A stretch of DNA of 64,000 bases from Opisthorchis felineus (GCA_004794785.1 SJOL01001962.1:282564-346563), one strand, 5' to 3'. Shown: positions 27,501 to 42,500, numbered from the stretch's first letter. The notes: generated by a model not told the origin, from the letters alone. Translations and numbers: made by a program.

Positions 27501-30500
27501 GAGTCCCACGCTTGCATCATCAGAGAGTTCTATACTCTACGCAATGTTTTCTCTTATGCTGAGGTAATACTTGAATGCAAAAAGTCATGAGACAAGCCGC
27601 TAGGAAGTTTCGGTTGCACATGTTTACCCGATGAACAAACATTTAGAAAAAAAGGAAGTTAGATGTTTGCTCTGTAACTTATCCAACTGGAATCGATATC
27701 CACGATTTTCTTATTGTTGTATATGAATAGTTTATAAACCTAACGCATCTAAACAGGGAACGTCAAACCACGTTTAGCTTTTTTATGTGTAATTTACGTG
27801 TACGCTGCAGCAACTACACTCTCAAACACGCAACCGTTGTGGGTAACAAATAAACCTTTATAAACACTGAAATTCAAATCTACATGGACCGCCGGACCCA
27901 GACAAACCGCTAATTCTGAACAAGTGCACGTTTACTAACAGTTTGATAAATGATATGACCAACCAAAACACCTGGACCACACGTGTAAATTTGCCAGCAG
28001 CTGGTTCACATTCAGATCGATTTGCCTAAGATATGATTTCATGCACATTTGTTATGAGCACATCCAGTCTATCTGCTGATGAACACTTCGGTATGTTCAG
28101 AAAATTATGGAAAATTTTTGAATTTCATATTCGGCAGCCGTGTGGATTGTACTGAGTTTCTCCGTGTGGTTGAAAAGTAAGGTTTCCATATATGAGGAAC
28201 GATTCAACACCTTTGTACAAAGTAAGTGTATCGTTAGAGTTTAGCTGACACAACTTCCTCGTTTGCTCACCAGATTTGTGGATCTTAGGATTACCGGAAT
28301 TAGGCAAAATCACTGAAGTTGTTGTTTTATTTTTGTAATAAAGTACAAGTGTGTGCAACCATGCATGACACTTTGATTTGATTATCTTGAAAATCCATTG
28401 GAACAGTCAGAATGCTATCAAAGCTCGATGACGTTCACTGGACCAGTTTTACAACAAACCATTTATGGATGGTTCCTTCATATCTCAGAGGTGTGTACAA
28501 TGAAGACTCTGGAAAAAGTAGCATACTAACTAACACCTTTCATAAGTATACTGTAGACCCTAGGAGTCATTAGTCATAGCTAAAACCCCAGCACTTTTTA
28601 GCCTATTGTACGGTTATTCTTCATGTTTTCGGCACTGTATTTTACGCCTGAGCTCTCACAACCAAGTTTTATAGAGTGACATAATATTACGGTAAATTAT
28701 AGGAAAACGCTACATGGTGAGAAGACCCACATTGCCACTTACGGAACGGACGAATATAGACCGAATAAAAGCACTGAACGTCGCATGCAGACAATGCTTT
28801 GGTGGGTAAAATCCTCAGAACATTTGTGAATCAGTTAAGCAATTTTTAACCGAATGACCGTTTTTGAAGAAAGATTTGTGTGCATATGGGACATTCACTT
28901 TGCAATGTACGTAAGCGGACCACTGGCCCTACTACCTATAAAACGTAGACCAATTTGGTTGGAAAAACACTGGTACAGATAAATTTTTCAGCATACGAAG
29001 TTGTTCATTGTGGTACATCAAACGTTTTCAGCTGCAGTTTCTCAACTATTTAGATTTCCTTTCAAGGACTCTATCCTTTTCTCCACACTTTTTATAGGTC
29101 AAATTTCTAAAAAACACTCCCCACATGTTACAGGTGCGTGAGCTCTTCACCCATAACACCAGCTAACAAGGTTGCTAACAGATGCGATGTGATTGTTTTT
29201 AATGCCAAAAACTCGTGCTGTGCGTGTTCACAATCTGCGACAAAGGGAATAAAGAGTTTTAACTAATGATTTTGGTCACTATGAGCAGGAACGGGCACTT
29301 CGAAATCAAACCTACATTTGTTCGGGTGTCTTTACCGGACTTCAAGCAAGAATATTTCTCAACCAAACTTAAAACATATAGGCGTATTTCCAAAGGGACC
29401 ACACAAGAATTTCTTCTCGGTTTCTTGTGAACAGGGTTCATTTTGATGTTACATGTGGCATTTGACACCACTAAACCTCTGTCTCAGGAGATTCTAGGCG
29501 TATGGTTCCAACCGGTAAAGAGGTGGTTATTTATTGCAATTCACTATTGCTGGCAATTAAGAATCTTTTTTTAAACTAAGTGTTATTACACGAACCTGTA
29601 CGTCATTTAGCTGAACAAATCGACTGATAAAAAAACCTCATGGAGTTGGAGGCCTTACTCACCAACATTTGGAGTGGTCGATTGCGGTATTCCCTGCTTT
29701 GACGTACAAGTAGGAAAATTAACTTTGGTCGTTATACATGCATACAATGATACGTAAAACTGCCACGCATTCCGGATCGCGTATACAATCGGACGAAGCA
29801 GGTCTTTGAAATTAGTAGAGTAGATATGCACAAATTTTGTGAAAACGAAAGTGGTTTCAGAACCAAAACTATTGCGTGAAGTACTATTCAAAGTTACCTG
29901 TAATTCATTTACGATTGTGAAGCTTCTAACGCAAACGTTTTCTATCGAATAGTACAAAGAACCGCTTTGTAAACCAAAAAGAAGTGATAACAAATTTTTA
30001 GCCTACGGTTAACCATGTAATAGTCCATTTGCCTTTAGCCGATAGTAAGCGCGTAGTTAACTGAATAAAATAAGCACTCTTAGTACGTCATGTTAATCTT
30101 GAACAGCACAGCAATCCAGTTTCTCAGTTTAACGTCAAAGAGACAAAAACGTATAATAAAGAATGAAGATTGATAAGGTAATATATACTCAAAGCCTTGT
30201 ATTCTATGTTCATTCACTGTAAAACACTAACAATTCGAATCGCGGTGATGTTTGGTTAGACTATGGCTCCAAGAAGTTAACTTAGCGACCTTATTTTCAC
30301 CCAGGTTATGGTTGGGGAGTAGTGTGGTTTGCCTAACGCTCCATATAAACGATGTCGGAATGACAAAATGCACTATTAAATCTACCTTATCACGAACACT
30401 CACGCAACGTTTTTAGGGCGGTTTGTTTAGTTAGGTACCTTAATAGCGGCTGGACAAGACGACCTAAAAGCCTCAAGTCAAAAAAGAGTAAAAATGTGAA

Positions 30501-33500
30501 TATGTCCTAACCAACCAAAGCGGGCTATCCCGTGGGAATTGACTGTCTACCAAAAGTCAGTTTGCGAACTTGCAAACTCAATTAGAAACCAAAAATTACC
30601 GCATACTCTCTGATTTGCAAGAAAGTGCAGAACGCTGTGTAGTGTGTGTCGATGCTCGTCACTGGGAAAGCGGAACGGTTGTGGATGAAGTTATATTAAA
30701 CAGAAGAAACGGATAAGAACTAGGAAACTTAAGGTCGGGAACAACATACAGACGGAATTTACTGTTCCACTGTGAAATTATTTGGAACATTCAAACAACC
30801 ATTGTGTTTCACGCCGAGCAACTGGTCACTCTCAGGAGTTGTGCAAGAATGGCAGATGTTACGTTTAATAAACAAACAAGGAGCACAGTTATGATCTATT
30901 ATAGAAAACTGACGCAGTACTTTCAGTATAGTTTGCAAGGTTACTGATCATTTTTTATGGACATTGTATCACGAAAACCTAAAAAATTTCACACGGATAC
31001 CATGACGATATGTTGGATCCCTTGCAGGTAGATTCAGCCACTCGGGGACCTTCTGATATGCGCAGTCCAAACGATATATCTCCACAACTTGCTTGCTAAT
31101 ATCTTTACCGAACTTGGCAACCGGACTGCAAACACCATCACCAATCGAGGTGACAAAGTCCTTGCTGGTTTTTATTGCAGTCAAATACCAAACTCGGCGC
31201 AGCCGGGCTACATATGATCCAGAAGATCTCTATCTTCATAACAACTTCATTGAGTCACTACTAAAGAGAGAGAATTCGTAAAATGCAATATTTGCGTAAT
31301 GCATGCAGAGTTTTATCGTTCACGTGCCGTTGTGCAAGTCATACCTCGGAGCTGGTGATGTAAACGGAGACGAAACCTGGGACAACATACTTCAGCACTT
31401 GGTATCTCGGGTGCAAAGTATGTGCATGTTTCGAAAATAGACATCATTTCGCATCACATGTGCGAATGAGGAATTCTAATTCGACGAGCCTGTGTGGAAT
31501 ACGAAACGCAGATGTGATCCACCGTCTGGGTGAATGTATGTCGCTTTCGTGAAACATTCGAAGAGAACGACAACTATCGTTGTCAGACCGCCTCAAAGTT
31601 CGCAATTTTGGGCCAACATCACATTTTAAGTCCAACTAACCAACGTCAGTATCGCTAGAGGACTCTCGTTCAGTTCACAGCTTCTGTCTGTTTTCGGATA
31701 TCTAACTTTTACAGGTCACGGGCATTTGAGGACAGCGAATTATTTGTATGTGTTTCTAAGTAGGAAATTCGAATTGGAAGGAAAGTTCGTATTATTTTAC
31801 CTGACATCCAGACTCCCATTCCCGCTTGCACCCAGTTGGTTTGAAACATTTATTTGACTTATCCTATTAGAATGTATGTATCTTGGAGCACAGACTAAGT
31901 AAAAAAAGAGCGCTTATCTGACAGATTCATGACGTTAACGAAGTATCAAGAGGTAATATGTTCAGGTATTTACCCTCATTGTTTAGAGTGACGTACAGAT
32001 TCCAGGCCGGCGGAACAGGCTATGTGTTAGTCTATTAACGGTGATTGGTGTACAAGTAAAATGCATTACCGTGTCTACACCAGCACAAAATTAGTTGGCA
32101 AATTCACAAAAGAAGTTACACACATTCCCATAGCATTTCGCAAACAGACTAATTTTGGCGAGACAGGGGTGAATACCTAAAAGAATTCTATGTAGTCTCT
32201 GGTTTTTGAAGCAGCTTATCTTTGTTGAACAATAAAAGGGGAGTCATTAAGGTGGCCGAAAGGTAGTTGTGTAGTATTTTCAATGGAAGTAGAACTAACA
32301 TGCACCATCCATGACATTTATCAAAAAAAAATATATAAGATTATCAGTGTTAACTCTAGACTTGAGGACGTACACGTAAAATGTTGATGCATGATATGTT
32401 GCAGTTGACAGAGAAGTCTGTCACAAGTATAGAACAATGTATGCGCCACCGGTTGTGCTTGATTCTTAAACATGGATGAATTGATAAAAAAGCCCCAACC
32501 AGTAGCCATACACCAAGACTTCATGGCTTCCCGAAAACACACAAACATGTGCTACCGCTCCATTCGATTTTCTTCCATAAAGTATTCAACACACCATAAG
32601 TGGACCGGTGTTATGTAACCGGGCATGTGACAATTAAAGTCTCAAAGATTCACTGGACTAGGCTGATCAATTTGAACGTGTGGAAATTAGAAATAAGATA
32701 GTTTATTCAACTGATATACAGTATTTTCATCAAAGTTCCACTACATAAAATAAATTACCATTTAGGTGGACTGGTTGAGCTAACTAGTGTAAGTCAACCT
32801 ATCCAAAAAAGGTGTTGAAAACTGTGATTCCTCCTTACGACTTCAGTCTTAAGTTTCTATAAGGTAACTGATGCAGTCAGCTCTATTCGGTTGCTGCTGA
32901 CATTTTTATGGTCATGACAGAAAAGCGGTTTGCAGAGTTCCTGTAAATGTTGTCCTATTAAAACGATACGCGGTAAGAACAAAGTGTATATACTTGAGGT
33001 TGTTCATAAAATGAATACGGTTCACTCTGACCTTCCGGCTATCAACGAGGAAGGGACGAAATGTTACAAAGCATTCCTGGTCATTTTGCCTACATGCAGG
33101 GAATATGGGTCAATGAAACAGAGCAGCCATCGAAAAATTATCCAGACTGAATAACACATGCATTTTCTAGGTTTACTTCGCTGAAGCTGCAAAGATGTGC
33201 AAGCATTTCGACAAATATACTCATTTGCAAATCAATTTGGTTTTCACGGGAGACTCAATTGAATCTCTCGTTTATGATGTGCAACACATTCAATTGAAGA
33301 ACATCATAAACGAGAGACTCACTTGAGTCTCCCGTAAAAACCAAATCGATTTGCAAATGAGTGCATTTGTCAAAGTCAGTCCAATTTGGGTTCAAGTAGA
33401 ACATAAGGTTGACGGAAACTCGGGGACTGCTCCTTCCTGATGAGCCCCAAAAAGGGCAAAACCGGTCGTGGGCTGTCGAAGGGTTTTCAGCAACCTTGTG

Positions 33501-36500
33501 AGTAGTTTCCTGTATGAAAATGTGCGAACATTGTTCATTTAAACAGGCTGGACTGGGTTGACCATGAGCTAATAAATTTAACGAAGGCCCTAGAGGATAA
33601 TGGATACGCACAGTGGTTTATCCAGCGACAAAGCAAATTGAGAATTTAGGCAGCCAAGCGCGAGCTAGTAGCCCTTCAGCCCACTTACTTGGAGCTTGCT
33701 TTTAAAGCCAACAATTCAGGACTCGAATTATCATGCGCTTATTGACAGAGTTAAGCTAAACTAGAAGGGAGGCACAACTGGCAGACCTTCAGTATATCAC
33801 TTTCCTCTATAGTATGATTCAAATTCTCATTGTATTTTACGCGTAACCGTTGAGCACGTGCTTCATCTCCATGCAGAAGGAATGTGGTCCAGTCTGGGTG
33901 TTATGGACTTAGTGAAAGAAAGCTCACCGTGTTGCCTTGAAATTTTGTCTGATTTTTAAAAAATAATTTTGTCTTCTGGTTATTTTATAAACACGTTTAT
34001 TACTTGATCCTAGGAGACCGGTGCGAAGTGCTTGCATATGCCGGTGCCTGTTTCATACCTGTTACTAAAATTACAGACGAGATATAACTGCTTTACGTAC
34101 AAACAGTCGCATACCAGCAACTATGCTGTTCCATAAAACTTTGTCCTTTGAGGTCCTTCAGACCACCTTTTCCTCGTTATCTGGCAGCTGATTCCTGAAC
34201 TATCTTACATGGAGTCCACACAACGCATGTGTCAGCAACTTGTACAGTAAGGCGAGACTGTACTATGTCTTGGTTTGTTCGCTGAGCTGGGCAAATTGAT
34301 TGCAATCAAATTTGAGTGCAATCAAACTGCCCAGCTCAGAGAACAAACCAACGACCATCTATGCTACCTGACATACCAACGTTCTCCTCTATAGAGACTG
34401 TACTATATTCACCATGCGGGTCCCGAACAGTCACCCATTAAACTGACAATAAATGTGGTTAGTTTCATGACCAAAAAAAGCTTGCACATTAGCGAAGCTA
34501 GCAATGACCGCGGTATGTGAAGGCGTACGGCATGCCAACGGCAACAAGATGTGTAATAAGTTATCAAGCGTCAGCTTCAAGGACGTAATTATGGAATACT
34601 TCTCGCTAAAACTGTCTGACGCCAACCAATCCTCTGCTTGTTAACCCGCCTCTTCAAATGCTAACATAACATGTTGCCTTTTTCGCTGTCACTTGAATCA
34701 ACACATCTCCGTCAACCTACAGAACTAAGCTTTACAGAATCCATCCCTTTTCTGCACAACTGCAGTAGGACATGATGTTCAGGGATCCTCACCGCTTATG
34801 TTGTCCGAAAAGACCCAGAAGTCCTTCCAGCAAGATACCTCGAAGGCCTCCTCGCCGCCTAGGCAGGTTGATACAGTGCATGAGTTTTGACCTGTTGGGG
34901 GATCAAAACAAACAATTTGCCGGCTGAGCGAATTCCCAATAAAACGGATAATAGGAAAGGCGTCCAAGGGCTCAGAGCTTTGGCAGACAAACCACCTATG
35001 AACATGGGAAAGAAGCAGGTAAGGCAGGGTTAAGCATCTCTAATGGATTTCAAGGCATCATAAAAATTTGGTCGAAAGAACTGTCTCAATTTTTGGAGAA
35101 CAGCTGAGGTAACTCCTAACCGGCTGCTATGAAAATAACGAGTGCCAAGCAATATGCCCCCCTATACTTTATGGCAAAACTGACCCCTTCGTCCGCGGTA
35201 GTAAAAATTCCCAAAACTGGAGTTGAAGCTCCATACGAAAATACTGGTAACTGGCATCATTCTGTATAACCGGATGGGTAAGCTGCATATTATCCGTCCA
35301 TTCCATACTATGTTGCAAGATTGAATAAACCCAATTTGATGCAGTTCTAGCTAGTCAAAATCTCTGGATACGTGACATAAAACAATTGAGATTTCGCGTT
35401 TACCACTGTTCACTTTAGATGTCCTTACTGACCCTCGGCGAGAACTGTCGGTTTACAATTTTACTTAACGCTTGGAGTGAATCTCGAAAGCCGACTTCAT
35501 CTTTATATTAAACGTCCATCTTTGTACAGTTGTTGGTTATGATAGATCACAACAACTGACAAGTAGATCAGAAATTAATGCTTTATATATATATTTATAT
35601 ATAAACAGAATGCACTTTCAATTGAAATTATGAGTAGTAGCTTGCAGAAAGCCACTAAATAAACTAATGATAACAATTGAAATTTTGCATGTATGGACGC
35701 AGAAAAATCGGCAGCAGTTCCGACGTATTGGTTTAAGTAGGAGGAAAAAAACTTACACTGAGCAGGGAAAACAAAGTGGTGAATCCCTAGATAGTTTATT
35801 AGCTATCTTTTGAATCCTGACATCCGCACTTTTTTAGGACAGTCACGCAACAAAAGAGTTATTAAATAACGCCACCCACACTGACTTATTCGCTGCGGAC
35901 TAAATCTTTCAGTTGTAATTGTATTGTGCTTGCCCTTGCTTAGAACCAACTCAATATGCTCTTTCTTATGTATCTCTCTATATGGAATTGAACTCAGTGT
36001 CATTTCATTCTACTTCTCTTGTGTAAGAAAATTGCAGGTTATAAACCATACTCTATCTTGTTAGACGTTCTCCTAAAAGAATAGAACATCATGAAACTCC
36101 ATCCCTATACAAGCAATCTTTATGATAAAAACGAAAAATGTCTACAATATAAAATTCTGTATGTAAACTGCTTGCCTTTGAGCCGTCTGGTGAAAATTTG
36201 GACGCACAACCTTATAGAACTACTCTATGCAAGTGATTTTCAACCCCGAACATCGCCCACCCATATTAGCATAATGGAGTCTCATTTACATCTTTTAAAT
36301 CGCCACTGAACCGGAAAAGTTACGTCAAAGCTTCGGTCTCATTCGATATAATTCCATTTCCTTTCTTTGCACTTAAGGACGGAGGGCTGATGGTAAAGCG
36401 GGGAAACACCCTTTCCTCATCAGTTTCAACCCCTCTCGGCGCATGAATTCAGGAAGTGGAAACGATTCGTTCGGATTAGGTGGTGGAAGCGATTTGACCA

Positions 36501-39500
36501 CAAGTGGAATCCCGCTTGATCTGTCAACGTTGGAGCCCATGTGGAATCAGGAAGTAAATTCGTTATACGGAATTGGCAAATCTGATTTACTCAGTTTTGA
36601 ACAAGTAACTCAAATATCTGCAGCGCACATCCGATTTGAAAGGTATGTTGGTTGCGGTGCATTTGGCAAGGTGTGGGAAGGCTGGCTGCACGTCAACGCT
36701 TCTGATGGTGATCGATTCGAAAAGGTTGCTCTCAAGGTATGGATAGTTACATGTATTAAACTTTGTTAATCAGGTGTCTGTATTATTTTCCTTTTTATGT
36801 TCGTTTCGGTACAGTTCAAATTCAGTCCTTTAAAAAAGCCCAACGACCCTTCCAAAGACCCATTTAAGTGCACTCAGGCAACACCATAAGCATAAGTGTC
36901 TGTAAATAACGAATATTGCAGCGGTAGCCGGAAATCCAGTTACCTAGTTCTACAAGTTACATCCTCACAGAAACAGACGTCACGTACACATTGATATAAT
37001 GCCGGATGAATTCGTCCTTACCTAGCCTTGTCTATAACGTTTTGTCAATATCAGTACCTGCTGTTATTTCTACACAAGCCTGAAATCCCAATAACAGCAC
37101 TCATGTGTTCCGGCATTCCCTTCTTAAACTGTTTGAAACTGACAACATCTACACTGTGCATAAGCCATCTGAAAACTGCCGAAACACTCGTGTTGATTGA
37201 TAACAGTACATCATTTCGTACGCAGAAATTGTAAACACGAAAGCTTTAAGACGTTGTAGAAGATTCCAGGTGGATGTCGCATGCTACGATTCAGTGAGCA
37301 GGTTTTGTAATTTGGACACTCGACATTATTTTGGTGTGTGGAAACACGGCGTTTCGCGACCATGGTACCAGGGAGAGATAACGAATGTATTTGCATCCTA
37401 CGCCAAATCGGAGAGTTTCAATTCCCTGCGACAAGTTTTGGTCTCTTCTGAACGTGAGGTTCTCATGTGATTTTTGCGCAGTTTTTCACGAAAGGTCTAA
37501 GATTACTATTTTTATTCGCACCTCAGTGCAAACAGGCTAACTCCTAAAAGTATTGCGTTAGAAAACACGTTGGTTTTGAGGTCGAAATTAATAAACTAAG
37601 GCTCCTTAAAATTCAACTACTATGCTGCCACACAGTACATCTTACTGCACTTCTGTAACCAATGCTGTCAGTAATTTCCGATCTTGGTTTGTTTCACAGT
37701 GTAATCAGTCACATACATTTGACAACTAGAATGGCCCCTCTGTTAGTTCAGATATTTATATAGAACGTTTCATTCAGTGACTTTCCGTCCTCTCAAAACT
37801 TCAGGTCCGAAATAGCAAATCTCTATCGGAAGCCGAATTCAAGCGTGAAGCAACATTAATGCACCGCTATCAGCACGCAAACATTGTTCGATTCTTTGGG
37901 GTGTCCTTCGATTCACCAGGCCAGCAGTGCTTGGTACTGGAAATGATGGATCAGGGAAATTTGAGAGACTATCTGCATCGTGCCCGGCCACGAATTGCTC
38001 CACATGTGGCGGCAAATATGTTCGCTGCAGCAGCCATATGTGCAGCTGGCTCAAACGCAACGGATCTGCCAACAGCTGCTGGTTCTGAAGGTTCATCAAT
38101 GAACACGAGCACGACAAGTACGGCGGCAGCAGGAGGTGGCAATGCAGGCGGCGGTGCGTTTAGTACGAATTCCAACGTGATTACCTTGATAGCACAGTTG
38201 GATTTGGCCGCACTTGTCAGCATCATGAGGGATATTGCTCAAGGATGTCGGTATCTGGAAGAACAACACTTTGTTCATAGGTGAGAAACCCTGATATCTG
38301 AAAGAGTTGTGTTTGATATATGATTTGCAAGCAATTGCATAGGTTATCAGCCTGATAAGCAAACAGCCACCCCATATGCAGTGAACGTGGCCCACTAACA
38401 TTCGGTCCTAGCAAATGGAGAAACTAACCTGGTTGTAGGATGATCTTAGATCATATGAAGTGCGTGCCAATGAGGATGACAAAAACATTTATTAATCTGG
38501 GGGACCCAGACTCGAAGAAGCCCGTAAAAAATGTATGCGAATGAGTCTGGCTGGGTGTAAATGTCATAGTAAGCTCAACTGAGAAACCACCCTTTCTTTA
38601 GGCAGTTTAGTCCCATTACAAAGTTTGACTTGGTAATGGTTCAAACTAGAGTTTTCTATGATATCTCGTGCTTACTATCCTTCATACCTCAAATAAGATG
38701 GAAACGGCATAACAAACAATCTATCCTCGGAGAACCCATGTGATACTCTCATTGAGCCGTCATTATTCCTGGCAAGTCATAAAATCTATAATAATTTCGA
38801 CAAATACACTCATTTGCAAATCAATTTGGTTTTCACGGGAGACTCAAGTGAATCTCTCATTTATGATGTTCTTCAACTGAATGTGCTGCACACAGGCCGC
38901 CTCATGTTTCAGTTGCGATATTCGAGATATCGCAGTATATTTTCATACAGGAAACTACTCACAAGGTTGAAGAGTTTTCAGCAACCATGTGAGTAGTTTC
39001 CTTCATGAAAATCTATAATAATTCTTAAAGTTGTTCGGCATGTTCTTTTATCGAAAGTTTCGTTCCCGAATATTGGGTATTTCCTTTTATTCACTGGTCT
39101 CATACACGTATGCTTTTCTGTTTTATCGAAGATATTAACTTTGTCTTGTCAACTGCGTGCGATTTATGATACGACAATAAGTGAAGACTGTGTTTTTGAT
39201 AGAACAGCATTGTGCCCGCACACTGCGTTTTGTTGGTTGTCCATCATGCGCAGTCCGCATGGCGCTTAGATATGATTGATTCTCGGAAAAGCACTCGACA
39301 GCTGGGTAGAGAGTGAATCCATGATTAGTGCTTCTTTAGTTGGCTAAGCACAATGATAAGTGACCATATGAATTGATGAAATAGAAAAGTGAAAAGTGCG
39401 CACCAATTGGTTCGAAAGCTCAGACAGTTTATCACGTGACACGGAGGCTTGTTGTGACACATAAGCAGCACGTGCCTCTCAACATAGGTGGGCTTTGACT

Positions 39501-42500
39501 CATAAGTGTGACAGCAAGACAGACAGTCAAACAAGTCCTTTGGCAAAACTTTTTGTTGTATGTGCAGCTGGATGCTAGCCCGCGACATCGGATCAGTTTG
39601 ACATGAAACGCAGATGGCTAGTGAAAACGACTGAACGATGTTCAGCTGCTGGTCGTTTTGAAAAAGCGGACTTAGGTTTGAGACTGCCAGTCACTTTACT
39701 GATTAGCTGCCAAATGAGGGTGGCTAGCGTTCACGAACACATTCACATGAACGCCTGGTGGCCGTCCCAATATAGCTCACTCTACTCGAACAAGTGAAAT
39801 GCGTCACAAAATTGTAATGCAGCTAGCCCATGCTTCATTCATCGGACAAAAGCTTGCCTCGAATAGAATTCGATTCAGATACTGGCGACCGTACTCGCCC
39901 CTATTCTGATTATGCAGCGGCTTGTCCTTTCGCTAATGATGCCGCTTCAATTTAATTACTCTCATTGTGCTGTACTGACTTCATATCAAATATGCTATGT
40001 GTTGATTTGGTGGCGTTACAAAGTGCATTGGGTCCAGGTTGTCAGAAATTTCATTTGCAGGAAATACCAGCATTATTAAAAACTCTTCTACAGAAGACCC
40101 TAACTGATACATTTATACTGGGAGGCTGAAAACTCACAAGAAGTTTTTCAACCTTCAGGTGATCAGACCGTTTGTTTGATCAAGTGTTTTCCTTCAGGAT
40201 CATCCAGAGAACTATGATGATAGAATTTGTGTTGCTCATTTACTGCGTTCTGTTTCAGAAATCTACACTGTTAACTTATCCAGATGTTCGTTGGCTTGTT
40301 CGCTGAGCTGGGCAATTTGATTGCAAACTTTTCATCACCAACCGAGGTGAAATCATCAGTGCGTTATTGGGGAGCGCAGTGGTGCTGAACCTTTGTGAAA
40401 ATTATTCTATTGAAAATCATTCCGTTTCTTCAGAATTTTTGCCGTTGAAATCCTGAGTTTTAAGGAAATATTATCCTACAAGTAAAGTCATTCGATACGA
40501 AAAAAACGATAGGACCTGCATAGCTGTTGTTGGGAGTAACCGGTAGTGAATACACCATAAACCTCCATGAAGGGCGAATGTGTGGCCTTCCAGTTCATTG
40601 TTGATTCTGATACCATTCGGCCTTTAGTGTTTGATCGGTTTGCTCTTGACCGATATATAGCGCCACTACCCTTCGATTGCACAGTGGTGACTAGGTTCCC
40701 GAATAAGGACTTTTCAGATCAAAACCCCACTAGATTTGCGAAATTGTTTCTCCTTCTTCAAACAGACTACTCAGTTTGTAGAAAAAGGAAGGATTTTGGA
40801 GTTTCAACTGAAATCCCAGCATTAGTCTAGTCTGAAAGGCTAAAGGGTCGATAGTCCCTAGCATGAAAAGGAATCAGCTGCATCACGCACAGCGTCCCAG
40901 CAGTTGAAATATAAAACTTTGATTGAAACTTTGAACATTACTGCAGAATTTACAAAAATGCCTTCCGCATCAGTCCAGGAATAGGTTAGAACTGGAAGAA
41001 TGACTGATCACATTAGGATTGCGTACACAACAATGAATTCACCAATAAAATACATAATGTTGTGCTACCTTAAATATCGTTTCAGCACAAACGCGCGGGG
41101 CTATTTTGGTAGGATGTTATAGTCGCAGGATCTAGCTGAGAATGAACTGAGTCTCCCGCCAGAAACATCTTACTGTGCATATGACTATATAAGCTCAACT
41201 ATCAGTTGGTTAGGCAAACCGTTCAAATAATACGCATAAACGTGCCTATTTTGTTACGCCGTTTGTCATACAGATAACAAGAAACTGTTAAGCGTATCCC
41301 GAAAATGACTACAACTAATTTTTGTCTACTTATTGGATTACTAGTGACAAAGTAAACTCATATTTTAAGGCGCCCAGGAAAGTTTGACGTCCTTAGCACT
41401 GTTTCAGCCCTCCCAAGGTTTAGTCGTTGTGTAGAACTTTCTCAAGAGCCTTAAATATTTTCTCGCAATGCCTCTAAGTACGAAACGAGCAATCTCATTC
41501 ATTGCCGTAAATATTGAATATCATCCTAGATTCTTTCGAATTTCCTCGTGAGTGATAATTAATCAGATGGCCTCTGATCTATCCACCAAGCTTGGCAATT
41601 AGCTTGCAAACGTTTCGTCCCGTCGAAGAGATGTCGTGAGTAGAACATCCACAAGATTTATACCAGAAGTTAGCATCTCGTTTAGGATCATCCAAAACAA
41701 TGCAGAATAGAAGCCCATCCTCTATTAAATGTTACGTTATTGGTAACCAGCGCAAGAGGCACAACACATCGCTTCAATGTAGGCATGGCGTATTTCCGTT
41801 ATATGATCCTGCATTGGTAGCTGAACAAAGTTGGGTAACGTCAAGGGGCTGCTAAACACCGTCACTTTTTTTTGGCTTCACTTCCCGGCGTGTCCAAATT
41901 TACCTAACCCAAAAAATTGCTTGTAATTAAGTTTACAAACATTTTCAACAGTATGCCCTGACACCAAATGAGAAACAATAGAATTCGTAAATCTCATGCG
42001 CCCGATAGGCCGGCGGACGCTTTTTGTTGGGTATAGGATTGTAATTTTAAATTTGCATCTGAGGCATTCCACTCATGCTGCACTCGGGTGGGTGATGATG
42101 TCGACAGAACCCTTTGAGGACTAACTTTAACAAAAGACCAAGCAAATCTGATGTATATGCTTGATTCAAGATTTGCCACTAGTCTGTATGTCTTGTCCCT
42201 TTATAACTACAGAAATTGGTAATAATCGGAGCATCATGCAGCAACATTTACAGCAGCTTGCATGCCGTAGGACAACAGAATGTAATTTGCCAGCTTCTCT
42301 GTGTCACTTAGAAAAGCGATATCAACTTATACTTCGTTCCGTTAAAATTAGATGCATCCCGTTAGCCGTTCAGCGGGACATAAACTAGAGTGGAAATAAT
42401 AGATTTGTTTCGCAAAAGGAAAGAATACGTATCAAGCTGTTGAAAAAGAGCTAAACGCTCGCCCCTAGTTTCACCCTCCATAGCCAGAAGGCATATTGCT

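Larger units (their letters stand above)
25080..36377 (+). other. Intron between the transmembrane and juxtamembrane exons (11.3 kb)
   Basis: It holds two members of the hammerhead-bearing repeat family (25885-26075 and 33201-33530), a 20-bp tandem duplication (27304-27343), a foldback palindrome (34270-34351), a (TA)-rich run at 35583-35603 and a possible antisense exon-like segment at 29663-29897. A stretch near 31100-31160 resembles the foldback family weakly. The remaining sequence shows no recognised gene. Confidence 0.8.

Noticed and set aside
36421..36442. Strong acceptor ctttcctcatcag before the Gly-loop exon, and an ATG at 36443 as a possible start
   Set aside because: Splicing there breaks phase with the transmembrane exon and runs into TGA; the acceptor at 36377/36378 keeps the frame and gives the RRR stop-transfer residues. 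The ATG is internal.
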